NCBI RefSeq assembly: GCF_902499175.1
Contig: NZ_CABVQC010000010.1
Coordinates: 62,001 to 126,000, forward strand
Length of the DNA stretch: 64,000 nucleotides
Reading direction: 5' to 3'
Source of the DNA: Burkholderia aenigmatica
GTDB lineage: Bacteria > Pseudomonadota > Gammaproteobacteria > Burkholderiales > Burkholderiaceae
Position 1 is the first letter of the stretch; the number at the start of each line of letters is the position of its first letter. Under the pieces are notes generated by a model, which worked only from the letters and a program-made list of their open reading frames with translations, was not told where the DNA came from and searched no databases. Shown here in pieces: positions 41,047-49,601 of the stretch. A program made the position numbers and the translations under genes.

Positions 41047-41426
41047 CCGCACGCGACGGGATCGCATCACCGCGCGCGACGTTCGGCTCGCACGTGCTGG
41101 CCGACCTGGCCGGCATCGATGCCGCGTTGCTGCGCGACGCCACGCGGCTCGAGGCGCTTCTCACCGAAGCGGCGCGGCAGGCGGGGGCGCGCGTGATCGG
41201 CGCGCATTTCCATCATTTCGGCGGCGAGCATGGCGTGACGGGTGTCGTGCTGCTCGCCGAGTCGCACATCACGATCCACACGTGGCCCGAGCATCGCTTC
41301 GCGGCCGTCGACGCGTTCATGTGCGGTGCGGCGCGTGCAGCCGATGCGGTCGATGCGATCGCCGCTGCGCTCGGTGCGCAGGCACAAGTCAGGCAGCAGG
41401 TTGCGCGCGGCGGTGCGCCGACGTGA
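41043..41426 (+). CDS. speD: S-adenosylmethionine decarboxylase proenzyme
   Basis: A 127-residue class 1 (bacterial short-type) proenzyme. The self-cleavage site is Glu73-Ser74 in LLAESHITIHTWPEHRF; Ser74 becomes the pyruvoyl cofactor, with His79 and Cys94 at the same offsets as in the Thermotoga enzyme (Ser63, His68, Cys83). It makes decarboxylated SAM, the aminopropyl donor for the spermidine-synthase-like protein at 36271. The GTG at 41043 overlaps the previous stop (GTGA), the second such overlap in this operon. The N-terminal 15 residues are longer than in minimal members. Confidence 0.92.
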   Translation: MTARDGIASPRATFGSHVLADLAGIDAALLRDATRLEALLTEAARQAGARVIGAHFHHFGGEHGVTGVVLLAESHITIHTWPEHRFAAVDAFMCGAARAADAVDAIAAALGAQAQVRQQVARGGAPT

Positions 41427-41452
41427 GCGGGCGATTCACTCCCTTTATCGAT

Positions 41453-41839
41453 ATGCGTAACAGAATCCGGTTTGCTGCGTGGCTCGGCTGGGGGCTGCTC
41501 GCCGGCAACGCCGCTGCCGATGTGCCGCCGAAGCCGCCCGGGCCGGTCGTGATGGTTCACTTCGATTACTACGAGAAGGACAAGGCGCGTCTTTACGCGC
41601 TGGAGCAACGGCTGGATCGCGCAGTGAGGCGGGCAGGCGCCGGCGAACTGGGCGAGACCGAACTGCATCGCGACGGCAACGACGGTTATCTGTACCTGTA
41701 TGGCGCCAGCCCTGACCGGCTGTATGCGGTGGCGCGACCGATCCTGAAATCGTCAGGATGGCTGACCGGTGCGGAGGTCACGTTGCGCCGCGATACGGGG
41801 GCGGAAACGTTCCCGTTGCGCGGGGACGGCGCACGTTAG
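41453..41839 (+). CDS. Unrecognised small exported protein at the operon end
   Basis: A 128-residue protein with a signal peptide (MRNRIRFAAWLGWGLLAGNA, cleavage near AAA-DV) and a small alpha/beta domain: VMVHFDYYEKDKARLYALEQ, DGYLYLYGASPDRLYAVARP, GAEVTLRRDTGA. The family is present in Burkholderia and related genera but I cannot name it. The ATG at 41453 fits the signal peptide; an alternative GTG at 41423 overlaps the speD stop as GTGA, the same pattern as the two preceding genes, and would add ten residues. The choice between them is open. Confidence 0.6.
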   Translation: MRNRIRFAAWLGWGLLAGNAAADVPPKPPGPVVMVHFDYYEKDKARLYALEQRLDRAVRRAGAGELGETELHRDGNDGYLYLYGASPDRLYAVARPILKSSGWLTGAEVTLRRDTGAETFPLRGDGAR

Positions 41840-42007
41840 CGCGGATGCGGTTCGAATGGCGCGGCTGATTGAGTGAGCGTTGCGGATCGGGCCAGACAGT
41901 GCGCTTTTACCCTTGCGGATGTTGGCGACAGGCTGCCGAGGCTTCGTTGCGATGACGCATCGCACGCCGATTCAGGCGCCGGGCGATCGACCGTCGCGAC
42001 GTTCCCG

Positions 42008-42796
42008 CTAACGGTCGAACCGGAACGACGATACGCTGTGCAACGTCGCGTCGTCGGTGCCGACGTAGCCCTGCGTCGTCGCGACGACCGCACGCTTGCC
42101 GTTGCTCAGCACGGCCCAATAGCACTCGCCGGCCGCCGAGTAGAAGCCGGTTTTCGGATCGTTGATGCGACACATGATCGTCGCTTGCATGCCGCGCCAG
42201 CCGGCACCGGAGAAACGCTCGACTTCCTGTGCGATGCCGGAGCCGTATGACGTCACCCACTTGCCGTCGTCCTGCTTCTCGAATCCCGCTTCTTTCTCCG
42301 CGACCGGCTCCAGCGCGCCGTCGACGATCTGGAACGCGATGAGGTAGCTGCTATAGGTCATGTTGCGGCCGACGATCGCGATGCAGCGGTTGCCGCCGAT
42401 TTCGGGGCAGGGCTTCTTTACCTGCCGGTTCGCGAGGTATTCGAACGAGACGCCGAGCGCTGGGTCGCGATAGGTTTTCCAGCCCGCGTGTTTCACCTGC
42501 TTCAGCGCCACGGTACGGTCGCGGTAGGCCGTGGCGATGCAGGCGGCGTCGGTGCAGGCGTCGCGCTGCGCGAGCCACGCGCGTTGCGACCGGATCACGG
42601 CCTGCTGGTCGGCGGCGATGCCGACGGCGTCGTCGTACGCGCTCGACAATGCGCTGTCGGCCGACAGGAGCGCCTCGTCGGCGCAGATCAGGCGATCGGT
42701 GCGCGTCTTCGAATGCGCGCAGTCGATGCTGTCGGCATGGGCCGACAACGAGAGGCCGATGGCGGCCAACGTGAGACCCAGGCGAATACCGAACAC
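42008..42796 (-). CDS. LprI-domain secreted protein
   Basis: A 262-residue exported protein. The start is a GTG at 42796 with GAGGAA upstream, giving a signal peptide VFGIRLGLTLAAIGLSLSAHA. Residues 22-95 are an LprI/DUF1311-type domain (DCAHSKTRTDRLICADEALL; AVIRSQRAWLAQRDACTDAA). The remaining 165 residues are a separate beta-rich domain (ALGVSFEYLANRQVKKPCPE; GSGIAQEVERFSGAGWRGMQ; GECYWAVLSNGKRAVVATTQ). Role unknown; extracytoplasmic. It converges with the polyamine operon. Confidence 0.7.
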   Translation of the reverse strand: MFGIRLGLTLAAIGLSLSAHADSIDCAHSKTRTDRLICADEALLSADSALSSAYDDAVGIAADQQAVIRSQRAWLAQRDACTDAACIATAYRDRTVALKQVKHAGWKTYRDPALGVSFEYLANRQVKKPCPEIGGNRCIAIVGRNMTYSSYLIAFQIVDGALEPVAEKEAGFEKQDDGKWVTSYGSGIAQEVERFSGAGWRGMQATIMCRINDPKTGFYSAAGECYWAVLSNGKRAVVATTQGYVGTDDATLHSVSSFRFDR

Positions 42797-42925
42797 GGGC
42801 GGTTCCTCAGCGGGTTCGAGCGGGGCGGTCACGCCGCCGTCAGGTGATGCCGCGGCGCACGCGGTTCGCGAAGCATCGAACCTGGCGCCGCGCATCACGG
42901 TGCGAAGCGGTGTGACGGGGCCCGC

Positions 42926-43813
42926 TCAGCGATTGATCTGGTCCGCCGAGATCAGCTCGGCCACCAGCACCGGGGCCGGCCCCTGCAGGTAGTACTCGTG
43001 CTCGAGCGGTTCGCGCAGCTTCATGAACGTTTCCGCGCCGATCTGCATCGTTTCGCCCGCATGCATCTGCGCGCCGCTTTCCAGCAGGTAGTGCATCACG
43101 TTGTTGAAGATGCCCGAATAACGTTCGCCTTCGTGATGACCTTCCGCAAGCGCGGCGAAATCGGGCAGGCCGAACACGTCGGCGCCATAGGTGCGCATCC
43201 ACACGCCGTCGACGCCTTCGACGTCGTATTTCACGAAGCCGCAGAAGAACAGGTTCAGCGGGATATCCCGCAGCACTTCGAGGCTTTCCTCGCCGAGTTC
43301 CTTCGCATTGAAGACGCCGGCCGGCAGCGACGTGTGTGCGTGCTCGTTCAGCACCGCGAGGCCGTTCTGTTCGGCCAGCGCGCCGGCGACGGCTGCCAGC
43401 GCGACATACTGTTCGAGCGGATCCGCTTCGTGCCCGGCGTAGTAGAGGATCACATGGCTGCGGCTCGCGCGGACCTGCTGCTTCAGGTCCTGCCCGTAGT
43501 GGGCCGGCGCGACGCACGCTTCCAGTGCTTCGGACGGATAGGGCGCGTCGAAGCCGACAAGCTGGACGACGTGGTTGCCCCAGCCGGCGAGCCCGAATAC
43601 CTGCTCGAGGGTCGGCTCGGTCTCGACGCGCGCCTGCTTCATGCTCGGGTGGTACGCGCGCAGCGCGGCGGTCAGCGCGGCGATATCGACCTGCAGCGGG
43701 CCGTCGAAGACGACCGTCACGTTCGGCGGATTCTCGATGTCGGTTGCCGCGACCAGCGCGACGGTGTGTTCGGGTTCTTCCTTGCGGCCAAAGAATCGGG
43801 ATATCAGGCTCAT
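42926..43813 (-). CDS. DUF4261 family protein
   Basis: A 295-residue cytoplasmic protein. The DUF4261 pattern covers about residues 15-290: TVALVAATDIENPPNVTVVF at the start, SHVILYYAGHEADPLEQYVA, DIPLNLFFCGFVKYDVEGVD, VWMRTYGADVFGLPDFAALA. The family is often found near secretion- or stress-related genes; no function is known. The ATG at 43813 begins MSLISRFFGRKEEPE, a short basic amphipathic start. It stands alone, 130 bases after the LprI-domain gene start. Confidence 0.8.
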   Translation of the reverse strand: MSLISRFFGRKEEPEHTVALVAATDIENPPNVTVVFDGPLQVDIAALTAALRAYHPSMKQARVETEPTLEQVFGLAGWGNHVVQLVGFDAPYPSEALEACVAPAHYGQDLKQQVRASRSHVILYYAGHEADPLEQYVALAAVAGALAEQNGLAVLNEHAHTSLPAGVFNAKELGEESLEVLRDIPLNLFFCGFVKYDVEGVDGVWMRTYGADVFGLPDFAALAEGHHEGERYSGIFNNVMHYLLESGAQMHAGETMQIGAETFMKLREPLEHEYYLQGPAPVLVAELISADQINR

Positions 43814-44026
43814 TGGATTATGGTCGTGTCGAAGCCGTTTCAGGGAGGGGGCCCCGTTCTCTCGGTCGGGGTGCGCCGTCGGAATGGCGGCCGCCCGTAG
43901 TTTCCCCGGGTTCGGCGAATCTGGCAAATGCGCGGGGCATGCCCGATGGCGCGGCGGTGGCGCGTTCGAACCCGTTCGGGAGGCGATGGCGCGGACACGC
44001 CGGGCCGTGCGGCCGGTGGCCGCCGG

Positions 44027-44479
44027 TCAGTGCGGCAGTGCTTCGGCTTCGGCCCAGCGCTTGAACGAATCGAGCCGCCGGCGTGTCTGCACGAGATAGA
44101 ACGCGCCGATCAGCGGTTCGAGCAGCCAGCGCAGCCAGGCCGGCTGTGCGCGGAAGTGGTACGTGAATTTCACCTCGGTCGTGCCGGGTGTGTGCTCGGT
44201 GAAGTTCCAGCTGCCGCTGAAACGTTCGAGCACTTTCGGCCCGTCGACCATTTCGACGGCGGCGACTTGCGGCGGACGGTACGAGATGTAGCGCGACACC
44301 ATCGTCGCGCCCGACTGGCTGCGGCAGAACGCGTCGACGCCGACGTCGGCCGTCATGCCGTCGAGCAGATAGGCGTCGGTGAGGAAGCTGTCCCACACGA
44401 GCCGCCGCGCGTAATCCTGCGACCACGTGAAGAGGCGTCTGCGATCGACGCCGACGGTTCGGCTGACTGAGATCCTCAT
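44027..44479 (-). CDS. SRPBCC (START-like) family protein
   Basis: A 150-residue protein with the SRPBCC fold: ISVSRTVGVDRRRLFTWSQD (beta strand then helix), VWDSFLTDAYLLDG, LERFSGSWNFTEHTPGTTEV, KFTYHFRAQPAWLRWLLEPL, ending in a long C-terminal helix over the ligand cavity. Family members bind hydrophobic ligands or act as cyclases; no function can be fixed. The ATG is at 44479. It lies divergent from the nadM-type gene at 44661. Confidence 0.75.
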   Translation of the reverse strand: MRISVSRTVGVDRRRLFTWSQDYARRLVWDSFLTDAYLLDGMTADVGVDAFCRSQSGATMVSRYISYRPPQVAAVEMVDGPKVLERFSGSWNFTEHTPGTTEVKFTYHFRAQPAWLRWLLEPLIGAFYLVQTRRRLDSFKRWAEAEALPH

Positions 44480-44576
44480 GATGGCGGGCGCACTGGCTCG
44501 GATTGGGATGAAATCGAGTGTAACCCGCCCATGCCGCGCATTTCTTCAGACTTCGTCAAGTCGAGGATGGGCTCGA

Positions 44577-44605
44577 TTGACGCCCTCCGGGATTTCCCCT
44601 AGGAT
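44577..44605 (+). promoter_or_regulatory. Sigma-70 promoter of the NAD salvage genes
   Basis: TTGACG (44577-44582), 17-base spacer, TAGGAT (44600-44605), close to the consensus. Transcription would begin near 44612; the leader holds a hairpin CTTCGGG/CCCGAAG (44617-44635). The ribosome site GAGGGAG precedes the ATG at 44661. Confidence 0.6.
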
Positions 44606-44616
44606 TCATTCCAACC

Positions 44617-44635
44617 CTTCGGGAAAGACCCGAAG
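44617..44635 (+). promoter_or_regulatory. Leader hairpin before the nadM-type gene
   Basis: CTTCGGG (44617-44623), AAAGA, CCCGAAG (44629-44635), perfect 7-base stem in the likely 5' untranslated region. No T tract follows, so it is not an obvious terminator; it may stabilise the message or be a binding site. Confidence 0.4.
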
Positions 44636-44660
44636 CGTTTCAATCTCTTGAGGGAGCCTC

Positions 44661-45701
44661 ATGAGTACGCAACAGAACCGGCGCTTCGACGCGCTCGTTT
44701 TCATTGGTCGTTTCCAGCCTCCGCATCGTGGTCACCTGAACGTGCTGAAGTCGGCACTGAGTCGGGCCGAGCGCGTGTGCGTGCTGATCGGGTCGACCGA
44801 CAAGCCCCGCACCGTCAAGGATCCGTTTTCGTTCGACGAGCGCCGCCAGATGCTGGCTTCGCTGTTCGACGCGTCCGAGCGCGACCGCGTCACGATCGCG
44901 CCGTTGCAGGATTCGACCTACAACGACGGCGACTGGGTGCGCTGGGTACAGGACGCTGTCGCGTCCGCGCTCGGCGACATCGCGCAGCGCAAGGTCGGGC
45001 TGATCGGCCACGAGAAGGACGCCACGTCGTATTACCTGCGGATGTTCCCGCAATGGGAGCTCGTTGACGTCGACGCGACGGAAGACATTTCCGCCACCGA
45101 GATCCGCGACCAGTATTTCGCCGAACGCACCAACAGCTTCGTGCAGTGGGCCGTGCCGGAACCCGTGTTCGGCTGGCTCGAGCGTTTCCGCACGCAGCCG
45201 GAATTCGCGCAGCTGAAGTCGGAAGCCGAATTCATCGCCGCGTATCGCAAGGCGTGGGCGGCCGCCCCGTATCCCGTCACGTTCGTGACGGTCGACGCGG
45301 TGGTCGTGCACTCGGGCCATATCCTGCTCGTGCGCCGCCGCAGCGAACCGGGCCGCGGCCTGTGGGCGTTGCCGGGCGGGTTCGTGAACCAGGACGAGCG
45401 GCTCGACGCAGCCTGTATCCGCGAGCTGCGCGAAGAAACCGGCCTGAAGCTGCCGGAGCCCGTGCTGCGCGGTTCGATCAAGGATCGCCAGGTGTTCGAT
45501 CACCCGACGCGTTCGCTGCGCGGCCGCACGATCACGCACGCGTGCCTGTTCAACTTCCCGACCGGCGAGCTGCCGCGCGTGAAGGGCAGCGACGACGCCG
45601 ACAAGGCGCGCTGGGTGCCGCTCAACGAATTCGCGCAGATGCGCAACGTGATGTTCGAGGATCACTTCGACATCGCCTATCACTTCCTGGGGAAGCTGTG
45701 A
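44661..45701 (+). CDS. nadM: Bifunctional NMN adenylyltransferase/Nudix hydrolase
   Basis: A 346-residue fusion. Residues 8-175 are a nucleotidyltransferase fold (FIGRFQPPHRGH at 15-26, the ATP-phosphate HxGH motif; ISATEIRDQYF, the second ATP motif), the NadM type that adenylates nicotinamide mononucleotide to NAD. Residues 205-345 are a Nudix domain with a complete box from Gly240 to Leu262 (matching GX5EX7REUXEEXGU), which in such fusions cleaves ADP-ribose or related NAD breakdown products. The next gene, nadV, makes the NMN substrate. A strong promoter lies upstream. Confidence 0.92.
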   Translation: MSTQQNRRFDALVFIGRFQPPHRGHLNVLKSALSRAERVCVLIGSTDKPRTVKDPFSFDERRQMLASLFDASERDRVTIAPLQDSTYNDGDWVRWVQDAVASALGDIAQRKVGLIGHEKDATSYYLRMFPQWELVDVDATEDISATEIRDQYFAERTNSFVQWAVPEPVFGWLERFRTQPEFAQLKSEAEFIAAYRKAWAAAPYPVTFVTVDAVVVHSGHILLVRRRSEPGRGLWALPGGFVNQDERLDAACIRELREETGLKLPEPVLRGSIKDRQVFDHPTRSLRGRTITHACLFNFPTGELPRVKGSDDADKARWVPLNEFAQMRNVMFEDHFDIAYHFLGKL

Positions 45702-45775
45702 TTCGCTGATTCCCCGCACGACGGTCCGCCGCGACAGACGCGGCGGCACTTCAACGGCCTAGAGGAGCTCTAGCC

Positions 45776-47209
45776 ATGCAAAACGATCTCGGCGGCTTTG
45801 CCGCGGTTCTCGCCAATCCGATTCTCAACACGGATTCGTACAAGGCTTCCCACTTCCTGCAATATCCGCCCGACGCGTCGGCGATGTTCTCGTACGTCGA
45901 ATCGCGCGGCGGCCGCTACGACCGGACGGTGTTCTTCGGCCTGCAGATGCTGCTGAAGGAATATCTGTGCAAGCCCGTCACGCACGCGATGATCGACGAA
46001 GCGCGCGATTTCTTCACGGTGCACGGCGAGCCGTTCAACGAAGCGGGGTGGCGCACCATCGTCGAACGCTACGACGGCTACCTGCCGGTGAAGATCCGCG
46101 CGGTGCCCGAGGGCTCGGTCGTGCCGGTGCACAACGTGCTGATGACGGTCGAATGCGACGACCCGCAGGTGTTCTGGCTCGCGTCGTATCTCGAGACGAT
46201 GCTGCTGCGCGTGTGGTATCCGGTGACGGTCGCGACGCGTAGCTGGCACCTGCGTCAGACGATCCGCCACTACCTCGAAAAGACCGACGACGATCTCGCG
46301 CAACTGCCGTTCAAGCTGCACGACTTCGGCGCGCGCGGCGTGTCGAGCGCGGAGTCGGCCGCGATCGGCGGTGCCGCGCACCTCGTGAACTTCATGGGTT
46401 CGGACACGGTGCTCGGCGTACTGGCCGCGAACCGCTTCTATCGTGAGCCGATGGCTGCATATTCGGTGCCCGCGGCCGAGCACAGCACGATCACGTCGTG
46501 GGGGCGTGAGCACGAAGCCGATGCGTACCGGAACATGATTCGCCGCTTTGGCCTGCCCGGTGCGATCGTATCGGTCGTATCGGACTCCTACGATCTGTTT
46601 GCCGCGCTCGATCTGTGGGGCGGCGAGCTTCGGCAGGCCGTGCTCGATTCAGGTGCGACGCTGGTCGTGCGCCCCGATTCGGGCGACCCCGTGACGATCG
46701 TGCTGCAGACCGTTCGTGCGCTCGACGCATCGTTCGGCTCGACCCTGAACGGCAAGGGGCGGCGCGTGCTGAATCGCGTGCGCGTGATCCAGGGCGACGG
46801 CGTCGACGAGCTGTCGATCGAAGCGATTCTTTCGGCGCTCGACGACGCGGGCTATGCGGCCGGCAACGTCGTGTTCGGCATGGGCGGCGGGCTGCTGCAG
46901 CAGGTGAATCGCGATACGCAGCGCTTCGCGATGAAGTGCTCGGCGATCCGGCGCGGCGGCGTGTGGCACGACGTCTGCAAGGATCCGGTCACCGATCAGG
47001 GCAAGCGCTCGAAAAAGGGGCGGCTTACGCTGCTGCGCAGTTTCCGCACCGGTGAGTATCGGACGACGACGCTGCCTGCTGCGTGGGACGACCGGATGCT
47101 GGAAAGCGAGTGGGAGGAAGCGCTGGAAACGGTGTTCGATACGGGGCGGTTGCTCGTCGATACGTCGTTTGCGGAAGTGCGGGCGAGGGCGCACGCGGGA
47201 GAGGTGTGA
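45776..47209 (+). CDS. nadV: Nicotinamide phosphoribosyltransferase
   Basis: A 477-residue enzyme of the NAMPT/NadV type, joining nicotinamide and PRPP into nicotinamide mononucleotide. Motifs: NPILNTDSYKASHFLQYP, YLPVKIRAVPEGSVVPVHNV, LHDFGARGVSSAESAAIGGA, SVVSDSYDLFAALDLWGG and VRPDSGDP, all close to eukaryotic NAMPT and phage NadV. Its product feeds the adenylyltransferase upstream, 74 bases away on the same strand, so the pair forms the two-step NMN route that avoids deamidation to nicotinate. A ribosome site AGAGGAGCTCTAGCC is visible. Confidence 0.93.
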   Translation: MQNDLGGFAAVLANPILNTDSYKASHFLQYPPDASAMFSYVESRGGRYDRTVFFGLQMLLKEYLCKPVTHAMIDEARDFFTVHGEPFNEAGWRTIVERYDGYLPVKIRAVPEGSVVPVHNVLMTVECDDPQVFWLASYLETMLLRVWYPVTVATRSWHLRQTIRHYLEKTDDDLAQLPFKLHDFGARGVSSAESAAIGGAAHLVNFMGSDTVLGVLAANRFYREPMAAYSVPAAEHSTITSWGREHEADAYRNMIRRFGLPGAIVSVVSDSYDLFAALDLWGGELRQAVLDSGATLVVRPDSGDPVTIVLQTVRALDASFGSTLNGKGRRVLNRVRVIQGDGVDELSIEAILSALDDAGYAAGNVVFGMGGGLLQQVNRDTQRFAMKCSAIRRGGVWHDVCKDPVTDQGKRSKKGRLTLLRSFRTGEYRTTTLPAAWDDRMLESEWEEALETVFDTGRLLVDTSFAEVRARAHAGEV

Positions 47210-47218
47210 GGTAGACGG

Positions 47219-47251
47219 GCGGGGGGGCACGCGGTGTGTGTGCCGCCCCGC
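47219..47251. terminator. GC-rich hairpin between convergent nadV and secreted-protein genes
   Basis: Arms 47219-47230 (GCGGGGGGGCAC) and 47240-47251 (GTGCCGCCCCGC), one mismatch. There is no T tract on either strand; it begins ten bases after the nadV stop. Confidence 0.4.
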
Positions 47252-47260
47252 GCCGACCGG

Positions 47261-47935
47261 TCAGCCGCCCGGCAGGCCGCAACTGCCTTTGCACATCATC
47301 AGCCCAAACGGTGCGATTGCATGTCCGATGAATTCACCCGCCTTCTTGAACGGCGCCTTGACGACTTTGGCCGCTTTTCCCATGGTCGTATCCGGTACAT
47401 GAACAGTCAGGCTGTCACGGGCCGGTTCGCCGATCGAGAACGACTCCATGTCGTTCTGTTTCGCCAGCGCGCCAAGCGCGGCGTCGCTCAGGAACGGCGC
47501 TCTCGTGCCGACCATCGGTGAGTTCTTGCAGAGGATGTATTCACCGTCAGGCTTGAATCCTGCGTTCAGCAACGTCAGGCGCTCGGCGGGCGACGGCCTG
47601 CCATTGTCATGTCCGAAGCAAATGACGAGGTTCGTCGTAAACGAGGCCTGATTCGCGTCGGCGTAGATGTCCGACAGATAGGGCCGCCAGACTGCGTCCG
47701 GATTGTGGATGGCATTCAGGTCTTCGGTGATGTCGCGCTTGCTTTTGAATGTATACGTGTACGCATAAGTGGCGACAAGCAAGGTTTTGCCGTCGTGACC
47801 GAGATAGGACGATGCCCTGGTTGCCTCGACATACTCGTTGTGGTTCGCGTACTCGTAGACCGCATCGGCGTTCGCATGCGCGGTCGGTAGCAACGCCACG
47901 ACGAGCCAGAGTGCTTTCCCGGAAATGGATCTCAT
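47261..47935 (-). CDS. Unrecognised exported protein
   Basis: A 224-residue protein with a signal peptide (MRSISGKALWLVVALLPTAH, cleavage near ANA-DA). The mature part is soluble, rich in Tyr and Asn at first (AVYEYANHNEYVEATRASSY; ATYAYTYTFKSKRDITEDL), then beta and Lys-rich, and ends with Cys residues (LMMCKGSCGLPGG). I do not recognise the family. The ATG at 47935 fits the signal peptide; an upstream ATG at 47965 would add ten residues. It converges with nadV. Confidence 0.6.
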   Translation of the reverse strand: MRSISGKALWLVVALLPTAHANADAVYEYANHNEYVEATRASSYLGHDGKTLLVATYAYTYTFKSKRDITEDLNAIHNPDAVWRPYLSDIYADANQASFTTNLVICFGHDNGRPSPAERLTLLNAGFKPDGEYILCKNSPMVGTRAPFLSDAALGALAKQNDMESFSIGEPARDSLTVHVPDTTMGKAAKVVKAPFKKAGEFIGHAIAPFGLMMCKGSCGLPGG

Positions 47936-48017
47936 GATTTTTGTTCGGAACGGGGATTTCGGCATTGTGTGATCCGCGATCGAGTTCGGCAAGCTTTGTC
48001 GGCATTGCCGAACTCGA

Positions 48018-49475
48018 TCATTGGCAACTCGTCGGATGCGATTCCGGGGCGTGTGCCGCCCGCGCCGCGTCCATCGCCCGTGCCAGCGCATCGAACACCG
48101 CCGGCCCCTTGCATCGCGACACATTGAAGCGCAGGTACGACGTCGCGCTGTGCGACGCGCTGAACACATTGCCGGGCGCGAGCACCACATCGTGATCGAG
48201 CGCATGGCGCGCGACGCGCGCGGCGTCGAGACCGTCGGGCAATGCCGCCCACACGAACAGGCCGCCGCGTGGCTCCGTCCAGATCCGGAGCCCGGCACGC
48301 GTGACGCGTCGGAGCGTTTCGCCCATCGCATCCGCGAGGCGTGCGCGCAGACTGTCGACGTGGCGTCGATACGTGCCGTCGATGAGCAGCCGGTGGACGA
48401 CGTTCGCGCCGATCTGCGCATGGCCGAACGACGTCGCGAGCTTCAGGTCGACGAGCGCCTCGATCCATTCCGGGCGCGCGGCGACATAGCCACAGCGGAT
48501 CGCGGCCGACAGCGTCTTCGAGAAGCTGCCGATCGACACGACCCGCGACAGCCCGTCGAAGGCCGCAAGGCGCGGGGCCGGCGTACTCTCGAAATCCGCG
48601 AAGATGTCGTCCTCGACGATCAGCAGGTCATGCTCGGCCGCGAGCGTCAGCAGCCGGTGCGCGACGGGCGCCGCGAGCGTCGCGCCGGTCGGGTTGTGCA
48701 GTGCCGAGTTGGTGATATACATGCGCGGCCGGTGCTCGGCGAGTACCTGCTCGAAGCGCGCGAGATCGGGGCCGTTCGGCGTGTACGGGACGCTGACGAT
48801 CCGCGCACGGTGCGCACGCAGCAGCGCCTGGAAGTTGAAGTAGCACGGATCGTCGAGCACGACCGTGTCGCCCGGCTCCAGCAGCAGGCGGCAGACGAGA
48901 TCGAGCGCGTGCGAGCCGCCGTCGGTCAGCATGATCTGCGTGGGTTCGGCCTGGACGCCGTGCTGCGCGAGCCGCCAGGCGAGCTGCTGGCGCATCGCGG
49001 GCAGGCCGAGCGGCGTCGCGTAGTCGGTCAGCGCGTCGGATTCGTCGCGCGACGCGGCGCGCAGCGCGCGGCGCAGGCTCTCGTCCGGCAGCCACGACGG
49101 CGGCAGCCAACCGCAACCGGGCTTCACGGAAGTCGGCGCCGCCTCGAGCGACTGGCGCGACAGCCACAGCGGATCGAGCCCGCGATCGAGCTGCGGGCCG
49201 AGATCGGCGAGCGCGAGCGGTGGCGCGTGCCCCGACACATAGAAACCCGAGCCGCGGCGCGCGACGAGCACGCCTTCGCTCGCGAGCCGTTCGTATGCAT
49301 CGACGACGGTCGATTTCGACACACCGAGCGCGTCCGCCATCATCCGGATCGACGGCGCGCGCGCGCCGGGCACCAGTGCGCGGCTCGCGATTCGTGCGCG
49401 CAACGTATCCATCACGGTTTCCACGCGTGTGCGCGACGGGGTGGGCGGAACGGGAAGCGGGGTGGCCTGGCTCAT
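48018..49475 (-). CDS. MocR-type GntR/aminotransferase regulator
   Basis: A 485-residue regulator. Residues 15-85 are a GntR-type winged helix-turn-helix (DTLRARIASRALVPGARAPS; LGVSKSTVVDAYERLASEGV). Residues 110-480 are a type I aminotransferase fold with a PLP lysine in VVSIGSFSKTLSAAIRCGYV. MocR proteins sense a metabolite through PLP chemistry and control amino-acid, vitamin B6 or transporter genes. It is divergent from the EamA exporter at 49602, and the 126-base gap holds inverted and direct repeats, so the exporter is the likely target. Confidence 0.9.
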   Translation of the reverse strand: MSQATPLPVPPTPSRTRVETVMDTLRARIASRALVPGARAPSIRMMADALGVSKSTVVDAYERLASEGVLVARRGSGFYVSGHAPPLALADLGPQLDRGLDPLWLSRQSLEAAPTSVKPGCGWLPPSWLPDESLRRALRAASRDESDALTDYATPLGLPAMRQQLAWRLAQHGVQAEPTQIMLTDGGSHALDLVCRLLLEPGDTVVLDDPCYFNFQALLRAHRARIVSVPYTPNGPDLARFEQVLAEHRPRMYITNSALHNPTGATLAAPVAHRLLTLAAEHDLLIVEDDIFADFESTPAPRLAAFDGLSRVVSIGSFSKTLSAAIRCGYVAARPEWIEALVDLKLATSFGHAQIGANVVHRLLIDGTYRRHVDSLRARLADAMGETLRRVTRAGLRIWTEPRGGLFVWAALPDGLDAARVARHALDHDVVLAPGNVFSASHSATSYLRFNVSRCKGPAVFDALARAMDAARAAHAPESHPTSCQ

Positions 49476-49486
49476 GGCGAAGAATG

Positions 49487-49520
49487 AACTGTACGGCCGG
49501 TTGTCCAGTACAGTTTGTCC
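49487..49520. promoter_or_regulatory. Operator candidate between MocR and the EamA exporter
   Basis: Inverted repeat AACTGTAC (49487-49494) and GTACAGTT (49508-49515), perfect 8-base arms with 13-base spacer, overlapping a direct repeat TTGTCC (49501-49506 and 49515-49520). MocR-type regulators commonly bind direct repeats. It is 12 bases from the MocR start codon, a position suited to autorepression. Confidence 0.55.
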
Positions 49521-49601
49521 GAATTGTATTGGGCTGTAGCTTACGCGCTTTTCGCGGGCGGCGGATCATCGGTCATCCACTTATCCCATTCAGGATTTCC
49601 C

